Notes under the pieces: model-generated
Told to the model about the DNA's origin: nothing
Databases searched by the model: none
Seen by the model: only the letters and a program-made list of their open reading frames with translations
Position numbers and translations under genes: made by a program
Source: Bordetella parapertussis
Lineage (GTDB): Bacteria; Pseudomonadota; Gammaproteobacteria; Burkholderiales; Burkholderiaceae_C
DNA length: 7,012 bases
NCBI GenBank assembly: GCA_945901125.1
Contig: CAMDKD010000062.1
Location: forward strand, 1 to 7,012
Direction of reading: 5' to 3'
Shown here: in pieces, positions 1-6,196 of the stretch
Layout of the letters: every line of letters begins with the position of its first letter
Numbering within the stretch: the stretch's first letter is position 1

Positions 1-79
1 CACCACCACCCCCGCATGAAGTCAACGCCAGTACAAAAAATAAGCATGCAAAAGACCTGATGATGGTGGATAAAAGCAT
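1..79 (-). CDS. Secreted lipoprotein, N-terminal part only (runs off the window)
   Basis: The reading frame starts at an ATG (79-77) and stays open to base 1, giving 26 residues. They form a type II (lipoprotein) signal peptide: a short n-region with one Arg (MLLSTIIRS), a hydrophobic core (FACLFFVLA) and the lipobox LTSC at residues 19-22. Four glycines follow Cys22. Signal peptidase II would be expected to cleave before Cys22, which would then be lipidated. The residue after Cys is Gly rather than Asp, so by the enterobacterial +2 rule the protein would not be retained in the inner membrane and could go to the outer membrane. A strong Shine-Dalgarno sequence (AAAGGAG, 8 nt before ATG) and an upstream promoter-like sequence support the start. 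The run of glycines is a common flexible tether after the lipid anchor. The mature domain lies outside the window, so no function can be given. Confidence 0.8.
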   Translation of the reverse strand, partial: MLLSTIIRSFACLFFVLALTSCGGGG

Positions 80-87
80 GATGAAGA

Positions 88-94
88 CTCCTTT
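88..94 (-). promoter_or_regulatory. Ribosome binding site of the edge lipoprotein gene
   Basis: Read on the minus strand, AAAGGAG ends 8 nt before the ATG at 79. This is the best Shine-Dalgarno match among the genes of the window and is the main support for calling the short, truncated reading frame a real gene. Confidence 0.75.
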
Positions 95-110
95 GAAAGG
101 AAGAATGGCA

Positions 111-185
111 CTTGCATTTATTAAATATATTTAATTATTACAAGTCAACTATTAAATACTAATTTATAAATTTAATTAAATTTTA
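111..185. other. A+T-rich spacer with nested A/T palindromes
   Basis: This stretch between the transporter gene and the lipoprotein gene is strongly A+T-rich compared with the GC-rich genes around it. It contains three perfect palindromes: TTAAATATATTTAA (121-134), AATTTATAAATT (161-172) and AAATTTAATTAAATTT (168-183), the last spanning the transporter stop codon. There is no GC stem followed by a U tract, so I do not call a standard terminator here. It may act as a flexible or curved promoter region, an UP element, or a binding site for an H-NS/MvaT-type xenogeneic silencer. None of these roles is shown. Confidence 0.5.
120..148 (-). promoter_or_regulatory. Probable sigma70-type promoter of the edge lipoprotein gene
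   Basis: On the minus strand a -35 element TTGACT (148-143, 5 of 6 to consensus) is followed after 17 nt by TTTAAT (125-120, 5 of 6 to TATAAT). The expected transcription start is near 113, giving a leader of about 35 nt that contains the Shine-Dalgarno sequence. The spacer and flanks are almost pure A+T, which favours melting but also raises the chance of accidental -10 matches. The near-consensus -35 with exact 17 nt spacing makes this more than chance. Position and strength are inferred from sequence only. Confidence 0.6.
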
Positions 186-1072
186 GCTCTCTGAACCAAA
201 GCCACCCCCGGCAATATCAGCAATGCACCAATCAGGTGATGCCAACCCAGCGGTTCAGCCAAAAACACCCTGGAAACCACGGCAGCCCACAAAGGTGCCA
301 GGTACATGGCCATGCCGACCCGGCTGGCACCGAGCACAGTTTGCGCCCAGCCGTACAAGGTATAAGCGAATATTCCGGGCAACAAACCGACCAGCAGCAC
401 CAGTTCGGTCGCCAGCCAGCTCCACTGCGGCTTATCCGCTTGGTTGTATTCCCAGCCGACGATGGGCAGCAAAAGCACGCAGCCTGCCAGGGACATCACC
501 GCCAGTCGGGCAAATGCGCTCAGGGGTGAAGGCCAATGCTTTTGCAACAAAGCAAACACCGCCCAGCAAACCGCAGCCAATAGCACCAGAAAGTCGCCGC
601 TTACCCATTGCACCTGCGACAAGGTCAACCATTGGCCTTTGACCACCACGTGGCCTACCCCGGCGATGGCAAGCGCAAAACCCGCCAATTGCCACCAGCG
701 CAATCGTTCGTGCAGCCAGAAAGACGCCCCGGCACTGATGAGCACCGGCGAACAGGCGTAAATCAAGGCGATGTTCATGGCGGGGGAAGTTCTGGCTGCT
801 GCGTATACCCAGGCACCGCAAGCCACCATGCCGGTAAAACCCAGCGCCAGGTATTGCCGCCAGTGCCGACGGATTTGGCTGCGGTGAAACCAGAGTTCTT
901 TGCGACAGAAAAAACCCAGCACACCGGCAACAATAAGCCAGCGACCCAAGGCCAGCGTATGCGGCTGCACCACGCCAGGCGAGAGCCGCGCGCCGAGGTA
1001 ATTGAGTGACCATAAAGCAGGGATGAGCCAAATGGCAAAAACCGCCAGTCGCGGGGAAGCTGTCAAACCCAT
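176..1072 (-). CDS. EamA-family (drug/metabolite transporter superfamily) permease
   Basis: This 298-residue protein is the normal length for a DMT/EamA transporter with about ten transmembrane helices in two repeated five-helix halves. Hydrophobic segments are visible at roughly 9-28, 41-56, 74-92, 100-119, 127-144, 158-176, 186-205, 219-237, 252-271 and 277-293. The WLIPALWSLNYLGAR start and the segment NIALIYACSPVLISAG (about 100-115) followed by FWLHERL are typical of the first EamA repeat. The second repeat shows MAMYLAPLWAAVVSRVFLAE (about 254-273), ending in the family-type L-x-E pattern. It should sit in the inner membrane and export or exchange a small metabolite. The substrate cannot be read from sequence. 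The ATG at 1072 lies 3 bp after the dusA stop, so the two genes are very probably co-transcribed. The Shine-Dalgarno sequence is weak (GGAC), consistent with translational coupling. Confidence 0.88.
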   Translation of the reverse strand: MGLTASPRLAVFAIWLIPALWSLNYLGARLSPGVVQPHTLALGRWLIVAGVLGFFCRKELWFHRSQIRRHWRQYLALGFTGMVACGAWVYAAARTSPAMNIALIYACSPVLISAGASFWLHERLRWWQLAGFALAIAGVGHVVVKGQWLTLSQVQWVSGDFLVLLAAVCWAVFALLQKHWPSPLSAFARLAVMSLAGCVLLLPIVGWEYNQADKPQWSWLATELVLLVGLLPGIFAYTLYGWAQTVLGASRVGMAMYLAPLWAAVVSRVFLAEPLGWHHLIGALLILPGVALVQRAKI

Positions 1073-1075
1073 GAA

Positions 1076-2080
1076 TCAGTCCAGCTGTGACAGCAACTCC
1101 GCTTTAGCCGCGCCTGCGTATTCAGCCAAGGCCTGCTTAGCCAGCAATGCCACCTCGGCAACAGGCAAATGCTTTAAGCGGTGATCGCTCCAGACCTGAC
1201 GCCATTTGCGCGCACCCGCCTGCCCGTGTCGCAAACCCAGCATGTGGCGAGAAGCGGCGAACCATGGCACGCCCAGCTTGGCTTGTGTTTGCATGTAAAC
1301 CACCATTTGCGCTTCGACATCGTCACGCGTCAACAATGATGGCGCGTCGCCCAAGGCCTCGTCCCACCCGCTGAGCAACCAAGGGTTGTGGTAGGCCTCG
1401 CGCCCGACCATGACGCCGTCGAGCTGCTGCAAATGCTGGTGTATTTGTGCCATGGAAGTGATACCGCCGTTGATGGAAAACTGCAAGGCCGGAAAGTCGG
1501 CTTTCAAACGCAGCACCCAATCAGGTTTGAGCGGCGGCAGTTCACGGTTTTCTTTGGGCGAAATGCCTTGCAGCCAGGCATTGCGCGCGTGCACGATGAA
1601 GGCGCTACAACCGGCCTCGGCCACCGTCCCCACAAAATCGCGCACAAAGTCATAGCTTTCGGTTTTGTCTATGCCAATCCGGTGCTTGACCGTGACCGGC
1701 ACCGACACCACATCCATCATGGCTTTGACGCCGTCGGCGACGAGTTGCGGTTCGGCCATGAGACAAGCGCCGAAAGCGCCGCGCTGCACCCGCTCTGAGG
1801 GGCAACCGCAATTGAGGTTGATTTCGTCATAGCCCCATTGTTCGCCCAGGCGCGCGGCTTTGGCCAGATCGGTCGGTTCGCTGCCGCCGAGCTGTAAGGC
1901 CACCGGATGTTCTTCTGCATTGAAATCCAAGTGACGCGCTTGGTCTCCGTGTATCAATGCGCCTGTGGTCACCATCTCGGTGTAAAGCAGTGCGCGATTC
2001 GAGAGCAGCCTATGAAAATAACGGCAATGGCGGTCGGTCCAATCCATCATGGGCGCCACGCTCAAACGTCTGTCTAACAA
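1076..2080 (-). CDS. dusA: tRNA-dihydrouridine(20/20a) synthase DusA
   Basis: The protein is an FMN- and NADPH-dependent enzyme that reduces uridine to dihydrouridine in the tRNA D-loop. DusA-type signatures are clear: SVAPMMDWTDRHCRYFHRLL at the N-terminus, YTEMVTTGALIHG, HPVALQLGGSEP, YDEINLNCGCPSERVQ with the catalytic Cys (residue 93 from the start used here), VKHRIGIDK, FIVHARNAWLQGISPKENRE and SINGGI, with VMVGREAYHNP in the phosphate-binding part of the TIM barrel. The start is uncertain. There is no ATG before the core Met-Met of VAPMMDW. In-frame candidates are TTG at 2104, TTG at 2080, TTG at 2065 and GTG at 2059; TTG at 2239 and GTG at 2179 lie inside the upstream gene. None has a clear Shine-Dalgarno sequence. 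I chose TTG at 2080 (334 residues) because it avoids overlap and gives a family-like length. The downstream transporter gene starts 3 bp after the stop. Confidence 0.93.
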   Translation of the reverse strand: MLDRRLSVAPMMDWTDRHCRYFHRLLSNRALLYTEMVTTGALIHGDQARHLDFNAEEHPVALQLGGSEPTDLAKAARLGEQWGYDEINLNCGCPSERVQRGAFGACLMAEPQLVADGVKAMMDVVSVPVTVKHRIGIDKTESYDFVRDFVGTVAEAGCSAFIVHARNAWLQGISPKENRELPPLKPDWVLRLKADFPALQFSINGGITSMAQIHQHLQQLDGVMVGREAYHNPWLLSGWDEALGDAPSLLTRDDVEAQMVVYMQTQAKLGVPWFAASRHMLGLRHGQAGARKWRQVWSDHRLKHLPVAEVALLAKQALAEYAGAAKAELLSQLD

Positions 2081-2124
2081 CTGTGAATTCGAATTATTTT
2101 TCAAGGTGGGATATCGTACTGCGA

Positions 2125-2781
2125 TCAGAACAAGTGCATTTGCCGCGATTGCAATAAATAGTCCGCCACAAACTGACACAGCATGGGGTGGTGCGCGTGG
2201 TCGTGCCAATGTGGCTGCATGTATTTTTTGCTGTACCAATGCGCCTGGCTTTCCAGATGGCAGCCCACCAATCCCACCGAGCCTTGCACTATCGCCATCG
2301 GGTCGCCGTTGGCATAACTGGCCACGGTATCAAAACTGCCGCCGGTGAACGTGGGACCGTCGTAAAAATACATGCGCTCCATCTTGCCGCGCCAGTTCAC
2401 CGGGGCAGTGGTGCCGTAGGAGGAACGGATATCGGCTTTGGGGCGTTTGATGTATTGCACACAACGCGTACTCTTGAGTAAATTGAAGTAATACGCATCC
2501 GCCCAATACGCGCCCATGCAAATGCCCAAGTATTTACCGCCGCGCTGCATGAAGGCGCGCACATCCGCAAGATTGGGTTTGAGCACGCTGCGAAACGTTG
2601 TGGCCTCACCGTCGCCGCCGGGGAACACCACCAGATCCACATCGTCAAAAAAACCGGCAGCCACCTTGTGCTTGGTGAACAACTTGATGCGCGCCATCGG
2701 TGCTAACGCCGCCATCAACCCGTTGACTGAATCGGTGGAGCATGTTGGATGATGCAAAAAAATGGCAAAGGTCTTTTTCAT
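2125..2781 (-). CDS. BPL_N domain protein (glutamine-amidotransferase-like fold), unknown function
   Basis: This 218-residue protein has the fold signatures of class I glutamine-amidotransferase-like proteins, closest to the family named after the N-terminal region of fungal biotin-protein ligase (BPL_N). Strand 1 is TFAIFLHHP (4-12). VDLVVFPGGDGEATTFR (48-64) is the oxyanion-type Gly loop. GGKYLGICMGAYWAD (81-95) is the nucleophile elbow with Cys88. GLVGCHLES (170-178) places His175 and Glu177 as the likely His-x-Glu pair of a Cys-His-Glu triad. The protein has no signal peptide, so it is probably cytoplasmic. Its substrate is unknown, and there is no biotin-ligase catalytic domain, so it should not be called a biotin ligase. 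The ATG at 2781 begins directly after a hairpin and U tract and has no Shine-Dalgarno sequence. The stop lies about 44 bp before the likely dusA start. Confidence 0.75.
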   Translation of the reverse strand: MKKTFAIFLHHPTCSTDSVNGLMAALAPMARIKLFTKHKVAAGFFDDVDLVVFPGGDGEATTFRSVLKPNLADVRAFMQRGGKYLGICMGAYWADAYYFNLLKSTRCVQYIKRPKADIRSSYGTTAPVNWRGKMERMYFYDGPTFTGGSFDTVASYANGDPMAIVQGSVGLVGCHLESQAHWYSKKYMQPHWHDHAHHPMLCQFVADYLLQSRQMHLF

Positions 2782-2784
2782 GAC

Positions 2785-2815
2785 AAAAAATACGCCGCCC
2801 GATCCAAACCGGCGC
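2785..2815 (-). terminator. Probable intrinsic terminator at the end of the phaCB-MDR unit
   Basis: On the minus strand a stem GCGCCG (2815-2810) pairs with CGGCGU (2797-2792; five Watson-Crick pairs plus one closing G-U pair) around a 12 nt loop. It is followed by A and then six U (2790-2785). A smaller hairpin, CCGC-5nt-GCGG (2832-2820), sits just upstream. Together they occupy most of the 64 bp between the oxidoreductase stop (2846) and the next ATG (2781). The large loop makes the stem only moderately stable, so termination may be partial. Readthrough would be one way to express the downstream BPL_N gene. Confidence 0.5.
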
Positions 2816-2840
2816 CTGCCCGCAGTCAGCGGTGCCTGCC
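2810..2840. repeat. Short near-perfect direct repeat, two copies
   Basis: CGGCGCCTGCC (2810-2820) and CGGTGCCTGCC (2830-2840) match at 10 of 11 positions and are offset by exactly 20 bp, about two DNA helical turns. The first copy forms one arm of the terminator stem. It could be a leftover of a small duplication or a paired protein site. Two copies in a GC-rich spacer may also be chance. Confidence 0.4.
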
Positions 2841-2845
2841 AATGT

Positions 2846-3838
2846 TCAATGCGCGATGTTGATCACCACATTGCCAATGGTTTTACCGGCCTCAACGGTT
2901 TCATGCGCTTGAACCACCTGGTCTAAGCTGAACTCGGCTCCAATGCTGTGAATCAACTGCTTGCTTTTCAACATGGCATTCAAGGTGTAGACGCAAGGTG
3001 CGCGCTGATCTTCAGGCAAGTCGTACACCAGAAAGAAACTGATGGTGAACGAGTTGAACAGCATGGCGCGGAAATTAACCGGCACGTCCATAGGCGGGTT
3101 CGAGCCGTAACACACCAGGTGACCGTGGGGGCGCAATATACCTTGAGCCATCCACTGAACAGTGGTGGAAAAATCCATATCAATGATGGTGTCCACACCT
3201 TTGCCGTCAGTCAATTCCTTGACCCGAGCGACCACGTCCTCGGTTTTGTAGAACAGGCAATGGTCTGCACCGGCAGCTTTGGCATGCGCTGCCTTGGCTT
3301 CAGAACCCACCGTGCCTATGACTCTGGCGCCGATACGTTTAAGCATTTGCGTCACGTAATGACCCACTGCAGATGAAGCGCCAGTGACAAGTACGGTTTG
3401 TTTGGTCACGTCCCTAGCCATGCGAAACGCCTGCAAGGCTGTCAGACCCGGTATGCCCATGCAGGCACCGATCTGGAACGACACTTCATCAGGCAAAGGG
3501 GCAGCCTGAGCTGACGGCAAACAAACGAACTGGGCAGCGGTGCCAAACGGGCGTTGCCATTGCGCATTCCAGGTCCAGACGCGTTCGCCTATGCGAGATG
3601 CGTCAACTCCCTCGCCCACCGCATCGATGATGCCTGCACCGTCGCTGTGAGGAATGATCAGCGGGCCGCCCGGCGGCCGCGCGGTGCGCGACTTGACGTC
3701 AGAAGGATTGACGCCGCTGCAATGCAAAGCCACCCTCACCTCGCCGGCAGCGGGTTGCGGAGTGGGCTGTTCGCCGACGATCATCACATCGCGGGCGGTA
3801 CCGTTTTTTTCGTACCAGGCTGCTTTCATTCGTGTCAT
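2846..3838 (-). CDS. Zinc-independent MDR oxidoreductase, NADPH:quinone reductase type
   Basis: This 330-residue protein belongs to the medium-chain dehydrogenase/reductase superfamily. The GroES-like N-terminal domain (about 30-120) holds the SGVNPSDVKSR motif (41-51) and HSDGAGIIDAVGEGV (64-78). The Rossmann domain begins at VLVTGASSAVGHYVTQMLK (149-167), the AxxGxxxxQ-type nucleotide-binding turn of quinone reductase/zeta-crystallin relatives. The four structural zinc cysteines of classical alcohol dehydrogenases are missing, so it should be a zinc-free NAD(P)H-dependent quinone or enone reductase. The actual substrate is unknown. Its ATG overlaps the phaB stop in an ATGA arrangement, so the two are very likely translationally coupled. 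A second in-frame ATG at 3829 (giving MKAAWYEK, a common family start) is also possible. No strong Shine-Dalgarno sequence separates the two options. Confidence 0.87.
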   Translation of the reverse strand: MTRMKAAWYEKNGTARDVMIVGEQPTPQPAAGEVRVALHCSGVNPSDVKSRTARPPGGPLIIPHSDGAGIIDAVGEGVDASRIGERVWTWNAQWQRPFGTAAQFVCLPSAQAAPLPDEVSFQIGACMGIPGLTALQAFRMARDVTKQTVLVTGASSAVGHYVTQMLKRIGARVIGTVGSEAKAAHAKAAGADHCLFYKTEDVVARVKELTDGKGVDTIIDMDFSTTVQWMAQGILRPHGHLVCYGSNPPMDVPVNFRAMLFNSFTISFFLVYDLPEDQRAPCVYTLNAMLKSKQLIHSIGAEFSLDQVVQAHETVEAGKTIGNVVINIAH

Positions 3839-4572
3839 CCCATGTGAAGTCCGCCGTTGCAGGAAAAATCTGCGCCGGTGGTAAAGCCTGATTCATCGCC
3901 CGCCAACCAGCCCACGATGGAGCCGATTTCTTCGGGCGTGCCCAAACGTTTGACGGGAATGGTGGCGACGATTTTTTCCAGAATCTCAGGCTTGATGGCC
4001 TTGACCATGTCGGTGCCGATATAGCCCGGGCTGACCGTGTTCACCGTCACGCCTTTGTTGGCCATTTCCTGTGCCAGCGCCATGGTGAAACCGTGCATAC
4101 CGGCCTTGGCCGCCGAATAATTCGTTTGACCGGACTGGCCTTTTTCACCGTTCACAGAAGAAATCTGAATAATGCGGCCCCAGCCTTTGTCGACCATACC
4201 GGGCACCACTTGCTTGGTGACGTTGAACATGGCGTTCAAGTTGGTGTCGATCACAGCTTTCCAGTCTTCCGGCGTCATTTTCAGGAACATGCGGTCGCGC
4301 GTGATACCGGCGTTGTTGACCAGCACATCAATCACGCCGTGCTGTTCCACCGCCTTAGTGAAAGCAGCGGTGGTGGACTCCCAATCAGCTACATTGCCGA
4401 CCGACGCGTAAAAAGAATATCCCATGGCTTTTTGCTCGCCCAGCCATTTGTCAAAGTCACGGCTGGGACCGCAACCGGCAATGACTTTGTAGCCCATTTT
4501 GTGCAGGCGCTGGCATATGGCGGTACCGATACCGCCCATGCCGCCGGTGACGTAAGCAAGTTTTTGACTCAT
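3835..4572 (-). CDS. phaB: Acetoacetyl-CoA reductase PhaB
   Basis: PhaB reduces acetoacetyl-CoA to (R)-3-hydroxybutyryl-CoA with NADPH, providing the monomer for polyhydroxybutyrate. The protein is a 245-residue classical short-chain dehydrogenase. It has TGGMGGIG (9-16) for cofactor binding, GNVADW (59-64), NNAGITRD (86-93) and DTNL with Asn111. The catalytic residues are Ser139 (in ISSVNG), Tyr152 and Lys156 (NYSAAK). SPGYIGTDMVKAIKP (181-195) and the ending SCNGGLHMG fit the Cupriavidus-type PhaB subfamily rather than the fatty-acid FabG subfamily: the spacing and the TGGMGGIGTAIC and VNTVSPGYI segments match that enzyme as I remember it. The ATG follows the phaC stop by 34 bp. A GAGGA Shine-Dalgarno sequence lies 8 nt upstream. 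The stop overlaps the next gene by 4 bp. Confidence 0.95.
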   Translation of the reverse strand: MSQKLAYVTGGMGGIGTAICQRLHKMGYKVIAGCGPSRDFDKWLGEQKAMGYSFYASVGNVADWESTTAAFTKAVEQHGVIDVLVNNAGITRDRMFLKMTPEDWKAVIDTNLNAMFNVTKQVVPGMVDKGWGRIIQISSVNGEKGQSGQTNYSAAKAGMHGFTMALAQEMANKGVTVNTVSPGYIGTDMVKAIKPEILEKIVATIPVKRLGTPEEIGSIVGWLAGDESGFTTGADFSCNGGLHMG

Positions 4573-4580
4573 GTTTGAAT

Positions 4581-4585
4581 TCCTC
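4581..4585 (-). promoter_or_regulatory. Ribosome binding site of phaB
   Basis: GAGGA on the minus strand ends 8 nt before the phaB ATG at 4572. It sits in the 34 bp phaC-phaB spacer. That spacer contains no hairpin or promoter-like element that I can see, so phaC and phaB should share one transcript while phaB is initiated independently. Confidence 0.65.
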
Positions 4586-4606
4586 AGATGGTTTTGAAAA
4601 GGGGTA

Positions 4607-6196
4607 TCAGCCGGCCTTGGCTTTGACGTAACGGCCGGGCGCAGGTTCTATAACCTTGTGTTTGCCTCTGCCGTAGGTCTTGGGGGCTGCAATTTGCTGA
4701 CCGGCGTGTTTTTTCAGCCAGGCGTACCAATCGGGCCACCAGCTGCCAGGTTTTTCTTCTGCCTTGGCAATCCATTCGTCAGCGGACTTGGGGAAGTCGG
4801 CTGACTTGGCCAGCCAATGGCTGCGCTTACCGGAGGCAGGCGGGTTGATGACACCTGCAATATGACCGGATGCGCCCATGACAAAGCGCTTGGGGCCGGG
4901 CAGTGCTTGCGTGGACGCATAAGCCGCAGAGATGGGCACGATATGGTCTTCGCGCGAACCGTAGATGTACACGGGCAGATCTACTTTTCGCAAATCGATT
5001 TTTTCGCCGCATATCACAGCTTTGCCGGGTTTGACCAGGTTGTTTTCCAGATAGGTTTGGCGCAAGTACCAGGCATACAAAGGGCCAGGCAGATTGGTGG
5101 CGTCGCTGTTCCAGTACAACAAATCAAACGGCGGCGGCGTTTCACCTTTGAGGTAATTGCCGACCACATAGTTCCACACCAAATCATTGGGGCGCAAAAA
5201 ACTGAAGGTCGATGCCATGTCGCGCCCGGCCATCAGCCCGCCCTGCGAGAACTGGGCTTCGCGGTATTGCACAAAGGGCTCGTCTATGAACACATCGAGC
5301 ACGCCCACATCTTTGAAATCAACCAGCGTGGTCAACAAGGTGGCGCTGGCCACCGGGTCTTGGCCGCGCGCGGCCAGCACCGCCAAAGCGCTGGTCAGCA
5401 GTGTGCCGCCGACACAAAAACCCAAGGCATTGATCTGCGGCATATTGCCTATGCTGCGCGCCACCTCTATGGCCTGTATCACGCCTTTTTCTACGTAGTC
5501 GTCCCAGGTGGCGTGGTTCATGGACGCGTCCGGGTTGCGCCAGCTCACGACAAAGGTGCGGTGACCTTGAGCCACCACGTGGCGAATGAATGAATTGGCC
5601 GGTTGCAAATCGAGGATGTAAAACTTGTTGATGCAAGGCGGCACCAGCAGAAAAGGGCGCTGGAACACCTTGGGCGTGAGCGGCTTGTACTCGATGAGCT
5701 GAAAAATCTCGTTTTCAAAAACAACCGCGCCTTCGCTGCCGGCAACGTTTTTGCCGACCTCGAACTTGCTCTCATCTGTCATGGACACATGACCCTGGCG
5801 CATGTCGTGCAACATGTTTTGCACGCCTTGCATGATGCTCTCGCCCTTGGTGTCTATGGCTTTTTGCTGGGCATCAGCGTTGAAGGCCAGAAAGTTGCTC
5901 GGCGCGGCAGCTGCCACCCATTGCTCAATAGAGAAGCGGATACGCGCACGTGTTTTTTCGTCTGTGTCCACCATGTCGCTCATGCTCAACAAGGTGCGCG
6001 CATTCAGCAGGTACATGGCGGCATTGAAAGCAGCCACCGGGTTGTGCTGCCAAGCCTCACCGGCGAAGCGTCTGTCTTTGAGTACCGGATTGGTTTGCAA
6101 GCCCTGCTGCCACAGTTGCTGCATTTCCTGGGCGTAATCCGCTTGCAACTTGGCAAGCTGCTCCGGCGGAAAACTCAAGACGGGTAAAGACTTCAT
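4607..6196 (-). CDS. phaC: Class I polyhydroxyalkanoate synthase PhaC
   Basis: PhaC polymerises (R)-3-hydroxyacyl-CoA, mainly 3-hydroxybutyryl-CoA, into PHA on the granule surface. The 529-residue protein covers both the PhaC N-terminal domain (about 40-210) and the alpha/beta-hydrolase catalytic domain. The lipase-like box GFCVGGT gives the nucleophile Cys261. Asp417 in GSREDHIVP and His445 in GASGHIAGVINPP complete the triad. DRRFAGEAWQHN (41-52), VPPCINKFYILDLQP (185-199), SWRNPDASM and FSFLRPNDLVWNYVV (331-345) are class I hallmarks, as is the EPAPGRYVKAKAG tail. Compared with the 589-residue Cupriavidus enzyme it lacks roughly 60 variable N-terminal residues. An in-frame stop at 6226-6224, with no start codon between it and 6196, rules out a longer protein from this frame. 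There is no good Shine-Dalgarno sequence before ATG 6196. The 68 bp gap to pgeF contains TAAGAT (6231-6226), a possible -10, but no matching -35. Confidence 0.96.
   Translation of the reverse strand: MKSLPVLSFPPEQLAKLQADYAQEMQQLWQQGLQTNPVLKDRRFAGEAWQHNPVAAFNAAMYLLNARTLLSMSDMVDTDEKTRARIRFSIEQWVAAAAPSNFLAFNADAQQKAIDTKGESIMQGVQNMLHDMRQGHVSMTDESKFEVGKNVAGSEGAVVFENEIFQLIEYKPLTPKVFQRPFLLVPPCINKFYILDLQPANSFIRHVVAQGHRTFVVSWRNPDASMNHATWDDYVEKGVIQAIEVARSIGNMPQINALGFCVGGTLLTSALAVLAARGQDPVASATLLTTLVDFKDVGVLDVFIDEPFVQYREAQFSQGGLMAGRDMASTFSFLRPNDLVWNYVVGNYLKGETPPPFDLLYWNSDATNLPGPLYAWYLRQTYLENNLVKPGKAVICGEKIDLRKVDLPVYIYGSREDHIVPISAAYASTQALPGPKRFVMGASGHIAGVINPPASGKRSHWLAKSADFPKSADEWIAKAEEKPGSWWPDWYAWLKKHAGQQIAAPKTYGRGKHKVIEPAPGRYVKAKAG

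Noticed and set aside
432..1031. 199-codon minus-strand frame inside the transporter gene
   Set aside because: It is a frame-shifted shadow of the EamA gene, which has the correct length and the expected hydrophobic helices in its own frame.
2081..2239. N-terminal extension of DusA from TTG 2239
   Set aside because: It would overlap the end of the BPL_N gene by 115 bp in another frame, and its residues do not resemble DusA. A start near 2080 gives the usual family length.
2645..2842. 65-codon minus-strand frame covering the terminator spacer
   Set aside because: It overlaps the BPL_N start in a different frame and has no recognisable features. The BPL_N frame carries the conserved first strand of the fold.
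4817..5593. 258-codon open frame on the plus strand
   Set aside because: It lies wholly antisense to phaC, whose minus-strand frame has clear catalytic motifs. The predicted protein shows no recognisable domain and looks like the reverse shadow of GC-rich codons.
5603..6187. 194-codon open frame on the plus strand
   Set aside because: Antisense to the 5' part of phaC, with no recognisable motif and no convincing ribosome binding site.
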